Shown here piece by piece: positions 7,492 to 12,979 of a DNA stretch of 12,979 nt. Origin of the DNA: Gulosibacter massiliensis (GTDB lineage Bacteria; Actinomycetota; Actinomycetes; Actinomycetales; Microbacteriaceae). Positions within the stretch are counted from its first letter, which is position 1. Each line of letters begins with the position of its first letter. The translations under genes were made by a program, and so were the position numbers. The notes beneath the pieces were generated by a model, which did not search any database, was not told where the DNA came from, and saw nothing but the letters and a program-made list of their open reading frames with translations. Location: NCBI GenBank assembly GCA_945901035.1, contig CAMDKN010000018.1, positions 1 to 12,979 on the forward strand, given 5' to 3'.

Positions 7492-8420
7492 TGAGCATTC
7501 GCGCCGTTTTAGGCGGGTTTGTTGTGGTTGGCGCTGGACTGTTCGCCTATGCGTCGTTGGTTGAGCGAAATATGTTTGGGGTTCGCCATGAGTCGATTGA
7601 TGTGCTCGAGCCGGAGGCATCCACGATCCGAGTGCTACACCTTTCCGACATTCACCTCGCACCGTGGCAACGCCGAAAGAGTGACTGGATTCGCGGGCTC
7701 GCCGAGATTGAGCCCGACCTCATCGTTATTACCGGCGATTCTCTGGGACACCGCGGCGCGATACCAGAACTGGCGCGAGCCTTGTCGGTTTTTTCGGGAA
7801 TACCGGGTGTGTTCGTCCACGGTTCGAATGACTATTTCGCGCCGCGAATCCCCAATCCGTTCACGTATCTGATTCGTCCGTCCAAACCCGACCAGACCGG
7901 CGAGAAACTAGACACCGACGCACTCGATGCGCTCTATTCGTCGCTGGGTTGGCTCGACCTCAACAATGCCTCCGGGCGACTATCCGTTAAAGGTTCATCA
8001 ATCCTCTTCACGGGAACAGACGACCCGCACCTCAACCTCGATCGATTGGACATCGTCGCACGATCTCTCGACGACGAACTCAGTGAAGACCTCGACCCGG
8101 TCTCCGCCGTCGTGGGTGTCACGCACGCCCCATACCGCCGCGTGCTGGACTCGCTCACGGCTCTCGGGGCGGACGTGATTTTTGCCGGGCACACTCACGG
8201 TGGGCAGGTCTGTGTCCCCGGATTCGGTGCCCTCACCACGAACAGTGACCTCCCGTTGTCGCTCGCCCGCGGTTTGGCCGTCTGGAATCGCTTTGACCGC
8301 AGAGCGTTCCTGAACGTCAGTGCGGGCATCGGGACATCGATTTTCGCCCCCGTACGTTTCGCCTGTCCCCCCGAGGCGGTTCTCGTGACCCTTCGCGCGA
8401 AGGACATCGGGTACGCTTAG
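7491..8420 (+). CDS. Metallophosphoesterase (calcineurin-like family)
   Basis: A 309-residue binuclear-metal phosphoesterase related to YkuE/YaeI-type proteins. One N-terminal hydrophobic segment (about 5-24) probably anchors it to the membrane; the topology is not clear. Motifs in order are LSDIHLAP (Asp53, His55), ITGDSLGH (Asp83), VHGSNDYF (110-117), GVTHAPYR (His212) and FAGHTHGGQVC (His234, His236). The canonical GNHD box reads GSND here, replacing the usual metal-binding Asn and catalytic His, so its chemistry may differ. The chosen start is the GTG at 7491, whose G is the last base of the ponA2 stop (TAGTG); a TTG three codons earlier is a weaker option. The tight coupling suggests a role connected with cell-wall synthesis, perhaps on a phosphorylated wall or lipid intermediate; that is inference. 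M. tuberculosis has a similar pair (Rv3682-Rv3683), recalled from memory. Confidence 0.92.
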   Translation: MSIRAVLGGFVVVGAGLFAYASLVERNMFGVRHESIDVLEPEASTIRVLHLSDIHLAPWQRRKSDWIRGLAEIEPDLIVITGDSLGHRGAIPELARALSVFSGIPGVFVHGSNDYFAPRIPNPFTYLIRPSKPDQTGEKLDTDALDALYSSLGWLDLNNASGRLSVKGSSILFTGTDDPHLNLDRLDIVARSLDDELSEDLDPVSAVVGVTHAPYRRVLDSLTALGADVIFAGHTHGGQVCVPGFGALTTNSDLPLSLARGLAVWNRFDRRAFLNVSAGIGTSIFAPVRFACPPEAVLVTLRAKDIGYA

Positions 8421-8430
8421 GGGTTAGTTA

Positions 8431-8504
8431 CGGGGTGTGGCGCAGCTTGGTAGCGCGCGTCGTTCGGGACGACGAGGTCGCAGGGTCAAATCCTGTTACC
8501 CCGA
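8431..8504 (+). tRNA. tRNA-Pro (anticodon CGG)
   Basis: A 74-base cloverleaf. The acceptor stem CGGGGTG (8431-8437) pairs with TACCCCG (8497-8503), with discriminator A at 8504. The D-stem is GCGC/GCGC (8440-8443 and 8453-8456). The anticodon stem CGTCG/CGACG encloses TTCGGGA, giving anticodon CGG at 8465-8467. The T-stem is GCAGG/CCTGT. CCA is not encoded. Two oddities: position 54 of the T-loop is G instead of the near-universal T, and the acceptor/T-stem junction has two G-U pairs (7-66 and 49-65). The gene begins ten bases after the phosphoesterase stop, so it either shares that transcript or has a promoter inside that gene; TACGCT at 8412-8417 is a possible -10. Confidence 0.95.
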
Positions 8505-8510
8505 CAAAGC

Positions 8511-8538
8511 AGAAGGTCCGCCACACGGCGGACCTTCT
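8511..8538. terminator. Strong bidirectional hairpin terminator
   Basis: A perfect 12-base-pair stem, AGAAGGTCCGCC with GGCGGACCTTCT, around an ACAC loop. On the plus strand the stem is followed by TCGTTTCT, a modest T-rich tail, and lies six bases after tRNA-Pro. On the minus strand it lies 25 bases after the pncA stop. It therefore probably ends both converging transcripts. Confidence 0.88.
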
Positions 8539-8563
8539 TCGTTTCTGCGGCTCGTGTCCGCCG

Positions 8564-9160
8564 CTAGGACGAAAACGTGATGGCGATTCCCGCGTCCGAC
8601 ATTTCGCGAATCGCCGCGATGGACGAGTCGGGGCTCACCCCGACGCACAGGTTGCTGAGAACCGTCACCGTGTAGCCCGCCTGCAGACCGTCCAGCGCGG
8701 TAGCACGAACACAATGGTCGGTGGCGATACCGACGATGTCGATGTGGCTCACCCGCTCCTTAGCCAGAACCGCATCGAGCGTTGCTCCGCCGGGGGTCTG
8801 CCCCTCGAATGCCGAATAGGCGGGAACCCCATCGCCTTTGTAAATTTGAACATCGATGAGTGAGGTTTCGATCGCGGGGTTGTAGGCAGCGCCCGTTGTT
8901 CCTTGAACGCAGTGTGGCGGCCAGGTCGACACCCGATCCGGCTTCGCGGCGAAGTGACCACCGTTGTCACCCGTCGGTGAGTGCCAGTCGCGCGACGCAA
9001 TAACCAGCGCATACTGGCCCCGTCGCCCTCGAACATAGTCAGCGATTGCGGTCGCGGTGACGTTTCCGCCTTTCACCGCGAGCGATCCGCCCTCGGTGAA
9101 ATCGTTTTGCACATCGATGACCAGCAATGTGCGCTGGATTTTTTTGTTAGAAAGAGGCAA
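8564..9160 (-). CDS. pncA: Nicotinamidase (PncA family)
   Basis: A cytoplasmic enzyme that hydrolyses nicotinamide to nicotinate and ammonia for NAD salvage. The same activity converts pyrazinamide to pyrazinoic acid in mycobacteria. Numbering from TTG 9160 (198 residues), the catalytic triad is Asp16 (VIDVQNDF), Lys108 (IYKGD) and Cys150 (GIATDHC). The metal ligands are Asp58 and His60 (SRDWH), His69 (NGGHF) and His83 (WPPHC). The full ligand set separates PncA from other isochorismatase-like hydrolases. The frame is open well upstream inside dacB. The family consensus places the true start just before TLLVIDVQ, so the TTG at 9160, overlapping the dacB stop by 14 bases, is my choice; an in-frame GTG at 9172 is possible. 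Ribosome-site support is weak for both. It is last in its transcript, before the terminator. Confidence 0.93.
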   Translation of the reverse strand: MPLSNKKIQRTLLVIDVQNDFTEGGSLAVKGGNVTATAIADYVRGRRGQYALVIASRDWHSPTGDNGGHFAAKPDRVSTWPPHCVQGTTGAAYNPAIETSLIDVQIYKGDGVPAYSAFEGQTPGGATLDAVLAKERVSHIDIVGIATDHCVRATALDGLQAGYTVTVLSNLCVGVSPDSSIAAIREMSDAGIAITFSS

Positions 9161-10550
9161 GGTTCGACCCACAGGAGAACATGCCCGCGACGACATCATC
9201 AAGGGCCGCCTGTGCGCTGGAATCAACTTTTCCGCGGGCCACGACGACGAAGTACGTGCGTCCGTTGCCCTTAGTGTCGATCCGCCCGGCGAGCGCATAC
9301 ACGCCGTTGATCCACCCCGTTTTCGCTTGCACGTGCCCACGAGCGACAGCCGCCGATCCCGTGAAGCGGGTTGCGAGCGTCCCCGATTCTCCGGCTATGG
9401 GGAGTGCCTTACCGATGACGGACAGTTTCTTGTCGCCGTCGAAAATCTGAGTGACAAGTTCCACGACGGCTCGTGGCGGAAGGAGGTTCTTGGCCGATTC
9501 GCCACTGCCATCGATGATGGTTCCCCCGGTCATGTCGACACCGAAGGTGTTCAACGAACCGAGCATCAGTTGTTGGATTGAGTCGGCGCTTCCGTCAAAT
9601 CCCGCCTCAACCGATGAGGCGCGAATGAGAAATTCGGCAAGGGTGTTGTCGGAATTCAGCAACATCTGCGACACCAATGACGACACGGGTGCGGATTTCA
9701 CCGACGCAAGTTCGCGGGCGTTGCTCGGCGCGCTTTGGAAATCGATATCGACATCCACAGCAGTATTCCCTGCCTGCTCGAGTGCGGTGACGAACGCTCG
9801 CGCAGCGCGGCCCGCGGGATCGGTCGAGCGCGGGCTGGTCTGCATCACCGGGTTTGCACGGTCACCGTCCACCATAAAGGGAACGATGAGAGGCTGATAC
9901 CCGATCGTTCGCTCCGATTCCGGCCACGACGGGTGCCATGCGTCGTCAAGGGGGAACATCGACAGATCGACGAGCACACGCGTAATCGCAGGACTTTCGG
10001 GGTATCTCTCCTGATAGGCGGACACGGTCTGAGAGGCGAGCTCAGAGAGGCTGGCCGCTCCCGAATACACACTGGCTCCACCGGCGCGAAGCGTCGGGTC
10101 GCCGCCGCCAACCACGATCACGGTGCCGGCACTGGATCCGTCGACGACTCGGGTGGTGAGGCGCCCCGCGGGTCCCAACGTGTTGAGCGCCACCGTTGCG
10201 GTCAGGATTTTGACGACGCTTCCCATGGCGATGGGCTTGTCAATGTTGTCCGACAGCAGTTGATTGCCGGTGTCGCCGTCCACCGCGAGCGCCGTCTGGG
10301 TTCCGAGCGGCCCAACCCGAAGTAACTTGCTGATGGAACAGGTCCGAACACCCTCGGGGTCGACGATTTCCGCCGGAAGCGGTCGGGCGTCGGCGGTGGG
10401 GAGGATCTGTGGTTGATTCGCCGCCGCGGTCGCAAAGTAACCGCCTGCAAACGACACTCCGGTCAGCAGAACACCGACGATTCCGAGCACAAGGAACGGG
10501 TTGCGGGCACGTTTCACCGGCGAGGGCGTAGCGCTCTGTTCCGTTGACAT
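9147..10550 (-). CDS. dacB: D-alanyl-D-alanine carboxypeptidase/endopeptidase, PBP4 type (peptidase S13)
   Basis: A 467-residue exported peptidoglycan hydrolase of the low-molecular-weight class C penicillin-binding proteins. It removes the terminal D-Ala of stem peptides or cleaves cross-links. A basic cytoplasmic N-terminus (KRAR at 13-16) and a hydrophobic segment (about 18-44) act as signal anchor. Active-site motifs are SVVK (Ser111, Lys114), SDN (300-302) and KTG (410-412). GGGDPTL (148-154) is also typical of the family. There are exactly two cysteines, Cys71 just after the linker and Cys460 near the C-terminus, which could tie the two ends of the enzyme together. The ATG at 10550 has a strong ribosome site nine bases upstream. 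tRNA-Thr lies 33 bases upstream with no terminator between, and pncA overlaps the 3' end. Confidence 0.94.
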   Translation of the reverse strand: MSTEQSATPSPVKRARNPFLVLGIVGVLLTGVSFAGGYFATAAANQPQILPTADARPLPAEIVDPEGVRTCSISKLLRVGPLGTQTALAVDGDTGNQLLSDNIDKPIAMGSVVKILTATVALNTLGPAGRLTTRVVDGSSAGTVIVVGGGDPTLRAGGASVYSGAASLSELASQTVSAYQERYPESPAITRVLVDLSMFPLDDAWHPSWPESERTIGYQPLIVPFMVDGDRANPVMQTSPRSTDPAGRAARAFVTALEQAGNTAVDVDIDFQSAPSNARELASVKSAPVSSLVSQMLLNSDNTLAEFLIRASSVEAGFDGSADSIQQLMLGSLNTFGVDMTGGTIIDGSGESAKNLLPPRAVVELVTQIFDGDKKLSVIGKALPIAGESGTLATRFTGSAAVARGHVQAKTGWINGVYALAGRIDTKGNGRTYFVVVARGKVDSSAQAALDDVVAGMFSCGSNLASF

Positions 10551-10559
10551 CGTGTTGGT

Positions 10560-10567
10560 CCTCCCCC
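10560..10567 (-). promoter_or_regulatory. Ribosome binding site of dacB
   Basis: GGGGGAGG on the minus strand, nine bases before the ATG at 10550. It is the strongest Shine-Dalgarno sequence in the window and confirms the start. Confidence 0.75.
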
Positions 10568-10583
10568 TACGGCAATCGTCTCG

Positions 10584-10656
10584 AGCCGACTACGAGGTTC
10601 GAACTCGTGACCTTCTGTTTACAAGACAGATGCTCTACCAGCTGAGCTAAGTCGGC
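10584..10656 (-). tRNA. tRNA-Thr (anticodon TGT)
   Basis: A 73-base cloverleaf on the minus strand. The acceptor stem GCCGACT pairs fully with AGTCGGC, with discriminator T. The D-stem is GCTC/GAGC. The anticodon stem TCTGT/ACAGA encloses CTTGTAA, giving anticodon TGT at 10623-10621. The T-arm ACGAG-TTCGAAC-CTCGT is standard. CCA is not encoded. It sits 42 bases after the DsbA-like gene and 33 bases before dacB. TACTCT on the minus strand (10671-10666), ten bases before the first tRNA base, is a possible -10 without a good -35. Confidence 0.97.
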
Positions 10657-10698
10657 GATTACCCCAGAGTACCAAAGGCATCCCGAGGAACCCTTGTG

Positions 10699-11577
10699 TT
10701 ACTGAGCGCCGGCCGCCGCAACAACGGCTCGGAGGAACTCTTCCGAACTGAATGGCAGGGGCGCTGCCGGGTCATAGGACGGGTTGAATTGCTTCCCATT
10801 AATGAGGACGGTCGGCGTTCCCGTCACACCGGGGAACTTCTTGTCCAAGTTGTTGATGGCGATGTCCCCCGAAATGGCACGTTCCGTGCTCGATTTCACC
10901 CAGTCTTTGAACGTCCCGTCGTTGATGCAGGACTCAACCTCGGGTCCCGCCCCCGCACTCGTCGCCAACTCGATGAGTTGGTCATCCGTCAAACCTTCGG
11001 TGCCTTCTTCGGGTTGATTTTTGTAGAGCGCATTATGGAAATCAAGGAACGAGTTGGGGTAGTTGTTGGCGACACACCCCGCCGCGTTCGCCGCACGCAG
11101 CGAGTACTGCGTTCCCTGCGATCGGTTGGTCAGAATCGCGATGGGGTGAATCTCGATTGTGGCGGCCCCCAGTGACAACAGTTCCGCAATCGCGGCGCTG
11201 TTGGCTTCTTCGAACTGGCGACAAATCGGGCACAAGTAGTCGACCCACAGGGCAATTTCAACAACATCCTCGGCGTTCGCGGGCGTCGCCACGGGACTCG
11301 CGTCGGCCTCCAGGGCCGGAGTCTGCACGGCAACGTTTCCGGCACCAATCTTGATTCCGTCGCTCTGCATGTTGAGCGGACCGGGGCCTGCGGGTTGGAG
11401 TCCGGACAGAATAACCGTGGCGAGCACACCGATCACCGTAAGCGCAGTAACTCCCAAACTCAATTGGATGAAGAAACGGTTCCGCTTTTCACGGGCGCTT
11501 CCTTTGAGGCGCATTTCGCGAGCCTTTTCACGGGCGAGTTCGCGGGCTTGGTTGCGGTCCGGGCGCTGTGCGTTCAT
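10699..11577 (-). CDS. Membrane-anchored DsbA-like thiol-disulfide oxidoreductase
   Basis: A 292-residue protein with a charged cytoplasmic N-terminus (1-34, rich in Arg, Lys and Glu), one transmembrane helix (about 36-60), a Pro/Ala-rich linker (about 61-102) and an extracytoplasmic thioredoxin-fold domain of DsbA type (about 103-290). The redox motif is CPIC (Cys116-Cys119) in DYLCPICRQF, and the cis-proline loop is VTGTPTVLING (Pro255). Two further cysteines, 168 and 217, lie in the inserted helical domain and may form a second, structural disulfide. The family makes or reshuffles disulfides in exported proteins. Likely clients encoded nearby are PonA2 and the PBP4-like enzyme, both with even numbers of cysteines; that is inference. 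The ATG at 11577 has only a distant AGGA, ten bases upstream. No DsbB or VKOR partner is in the window. Confidence 0.92.
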   Translation of the reverse strand: MNAQRPDRNQARELAREKAREMRLKGSAREKRNRFFIQLSLGVTALTVIGVLATVILSGLQPAGPGPLNMQSDGIKIGAGNVAVQTPALEADASPVATPANAEDVVEIALWVDYLCPICRQFEEANSAAIAELLSLGAATIEIHPIAILTNRSQGTQYSLRAANAAGCVANNYPNSFLDFHNALYKNQPEEGTEGLTDDQLIELATSAGAGPEVESCINDGTFKDWVKSSTERAISGDIAINNLDKKFPGVTGTPTVLINGKQFNPSYDPAAPLPFSSEEFLRAVVAAAGAQ

Positions 11578-11634
11578 TTAGGGGTTTTCCTGACTTCAAA
11601 GCGCAGTATGCGCGACTGTCGTGACAACTTCACT

Positions 11635-11662
11635 AGTTTATCGCGGATGCCCGTAACGGCAA
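11635..11662 (-). promoter_or_regulatory. Candidate promoter for the DsbA-like gene
   Basis: On the minus strand, TTGCCG (11662-11657, -35, four of six consensus bases) is separated by 16 bases from TAAACT (11640-11635, -10, four of six). Transcription would start near 11628, leaving a leader of about 50 bases before the ATG at 11577. This lies in the only sizeable gap of the block (about 120 bases). The wider gap also has a loose inverted repeat, GCGGAT/ATCCGC. Confidence 0.4.
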
Positions 11663-11700
11663 TTTAACCGGCGGCAATCCGCACACCTGCCACCGCGAAC

Positions 11701-12690
11701 TCAGCGCTTATCGCCTCGACGCATCGCGATTTCGTAGAGGGTGATCGACGTCGCAATTCCCGCGTTGAGCGATTCCGTGGCCGCCCCAATAGGAATGGAC
11801 ACAATCGCGTCGCAATTTTCAGTGACGAGTCGGGTCAACCCTTTGCCTTCGCTGCCGACCACAATCAACAGCGGGCGATCAGCGATGTCGATTTGCGGGA
11901 GCGCCATGTCGCCGTCGCCATCGAGCCCGATGACGAAAACCCCGCGGTCTTTGAATGCCTTGATGGTCTGATTGAGGTTCGACGCCATCGCGACGGGCAA
12001 GCGCGCAGCGGCTCCCGCCGACGTCTTCCACGCCGCCGCCGTCACGCCAACACTGCGTCGCTGGGGCACGATGATGCCGTGCCCGCCGAATGCCGCCGCG
12101 GACCGGATGATCGCCCCGAGGTTGCGGGGATCCGTGATGCCGTCGAGAGCAACGAAGAGGGGAACCTCTCCCCGGCCTTCGATGTAATCGAGCAGCTCGA
12201 GTGGGTGCTTGTATTCGTAGGGCGGCACCGCCAGTGCGATCCCCTGGTGAACCGAATTCTCGCCGCACAACCGATCCATTTCGGGGCGCATGATTTCGAG
12301 GATGGCAATCCCCTTTTTCGTGGCGAGCGCCAACGCCTCTTTCACCCGGTCGTCGAATTCGACTCGCGACGCAATATACAGCGTCGTGGCAGGGACGTTG
12401 GTGCGCAGTGCTTCAAGCACTGAATTTCGGCCGTTAATGACTTCGCTGTCGCTGTCCTTGCCCCGACGAACCGTTCGTTGAGGCGCTTTGGACGACGTCT
12501 TGCCGAAGCGTTCGCGTGCTTCGGCGAGTCTCTCCTGCGCGATTTTCCGTTTCCCGGCGGGGTGCCAGGTGCGGTCCTCCGCCTTGGGTGTGGGTCCGCG
12601 TCCTTCGAGCGATCGACGCTGTTTCCCGCCCGTGCCCTTGAGGGGTCCCTTTTTCGCTTTTGCTGCTCCGGGTCGTCCTGGCTTAACCAT
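11701..12690 (-). CDS. rlmB: 23S rRNA (guanosine-2'-O-)-methyltransferase RlmB, SpoU family
   Basis: A 329-residue cytoplasmic enzyme that methylates the ribose of a guanosine in 23S rRNA (G2251 in E. coli) using S-adenosylmethionine. Residues 1-85 form a basic, Gly/Pro/Lys/Arg-rich tail absent from the roughly 245-residue E. coli protein. An RNA-binding substrate domain follows at about 85-158, beginning INGRNSVLEALRTN. The SPOUT catalytic domain occupies about 175-325 with motif 1 DPRNLGAIIRSA (187-198, catalytic Arg196), motif 2 VVGSEGKGL (277-285) and motif 3 IPIGAATESLNAG (299-311), which form the knotted cofactor site. The ATG at 12690 has GGAG five bases upstream and overlaps the cysS stop by eight bases, so the two are probably translated in a coupled way. 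The pairing of cysS with rlmB is common in actinobacteria. Confidence 0.95.
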   Translation of the reverse strand: MVKPGRPGAAKAKKGPLKGTGGKQRRSLEGRGPTPKAEDRTWHPAGKRKIAQERLAEARERFGKTSSKAPQRTVRRGKDSDSEVINGRNSVLEALRTNVPATTLYIASRVEFDDRVKEALALATKKGIAILEIMRPEMDRLCGENSVHQGIALAVPPYEYKHPLELLDYIEGRGEVPLFVALDGITDPRNLGAIIRSAAAFGGHGIIVPQRRSVGVTAAAWKTSAGAAARLPVAMASNLNQTIKAFKDRGVFVIGLDGDGDMALPQIDIADRPLLIVVGSEGKGLTRLVTENCDAIVSIPIGAATESLNAGIATSITLYEIAMRRGDKR

Positions 12691-12979
12691 TGATGCTCCA
12701 TCGGGTTGTGTCAGCGCCGTCTTCCAGCGTGATTCCCGCGGCGTCGATGTCGTCGCGAATTCTGTCGGCCGTCGCCCAGTCCTGGTCGGAACGTGCCCGA
12801 TTGCGCTCCGCTACGAGACGCTCAACCAAGACACCGAGAGCGGCCGTGGTCGCACCCTCCGCGCGCGCCGAACCGTCGAGGCCGAGGACAGTCAGCATCG
12901 CCGCGACCTCGTTTGCATAGACACCCGCTGCCACCTCATCCCCCGCATCCATCGCCGTGTTTCCCGCGCGAACGGTGTC
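12683..12979 (-). CDS. cysS: Cysteinyl-tRNA synthetase, C-terminal part
   Basis: The last 98 residues of a minus-strand gene that continues beyond the window; the frame is open to the edge. The segment ERNRARSDQDWATADRIRDD, followed by IDAAGITLEDGADTTRW, is the characteristic C-terminal anticodon-side helical region of class I cysteinyl-tRNA synthetases: A-R-x(n)-D-W-A-x-A-D-x-I-R-D, then A-G-I-x-x-E-D. The enzyme charges tRNA-Cys in the cytoplasm. The catalytic HIGH and KMSKS parts lie outside the window. The 3' end overlaps rlmB by eight bases. A mycothiol-pathway MshC ligase shares the fold but usually ends differently, and the rlmB neighbour favours cysS. Confidence 0.93.
   Translation of the reverse strand, partial: DTVRAGNTAMDAGDEVAAGVYANEVAAMLTVLGLDGSARAEGATTAALGVLVERLVAERNRARSDQDWATADRIRDDIDAAGITLEDGADTTRWSING

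Noticed and set aside
8435..8863. 142-residue plus-strand frame starting in the tRNA
   Set aside because: It begins within tRNA-Pro, runs through the terminator and then opposite pncA, so it cannot be a real gene.
11643..11682. Inverted repeat GCGGAT/ATCCGC after rlmB as a terminator
   Set aside because: Only six outer pairs are clean, the interior is poorly paired and no T-run follows; it also overlaps the better promoter candidate.

Overview
The window looks like a chromosomal segment of an actinobacterium. The coding density is very high and the base composition is moderately high in G+C (about 60% by eye). It carries GTG and TTG starts, many short gene overlaps, a PASTA-tailed PonA2-type penicillin-binding protein and a Tad-type secretion ATPase. 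The cysS-rlmB-DsbA-like order and the compactness suggest Micrococcales, perhaps a small-genome member of the Microbacteriaceae; that family placement is inference. I see no insertion sequence, phage gene, CRISPR array or sign of recent transfer.

Layout. (1) 1-426, minus: 5' part of a hemolysin III/TrhA-type membrane protein, cut by the window edge. (2) 541-2487, plus: acetyl-CoA synthetase (acs), converging on (3) a minus-strand block, 4895 down to 2514: a 51-residue DUF4177 protein, a RidA-family protein, a TadA-type ATPase and a protein that appears to hold two T2SSF domains. (4) 4945-8504, plus: ponA2, a metallophosphoesterase starting on the ponA2 stop codon, and tRNA-Pro(CGG), closed by a strong hairpin terminator at 8511-8538 that probably serves both strands. 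(5) 12979 down to 8564, minus: end of cysS, rlmB, a membrane-anchored DsbA-like oxidoreductase, tRNA-Thr(TGT), a PBP4/dacB-type carboxypeptidase and nicotinamidase pncA. No gene-free stretch exceeds about 125 bases.

How the genes work together. Two envelope groups stand out. PonA2 builds peptidoglycan and the PBP4-like enzyme trims it. The DsbA-like protein could oxidise the even-numbered cysteines seen in both of these exported enzymes. The Tad ATPase and F protein would form a minimal motor and platform, but no pilin or other Tad part is present here. The remaining genes are housekeeping: acetate activation, 2-aminoacrylate detoxification, NAD salvage, tRNA charging and 23S rRNA methylation.

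From memory, the set acs, tadA/tadB, RidA, a 51-residue DUF4177 protein, ponA2 and a metallophosphoesterase mirrors the Rv3658c-Rv3683 neighbourhood of Mycobacterium tuberculosis, with many intervening genes absent. I do not see a clearly new multi-gene system. The most unusual items are the fused double-F Tad protein, the altered metal-site motif in the phosphoesterase and a T-loop G54 in tRNA-Pro.
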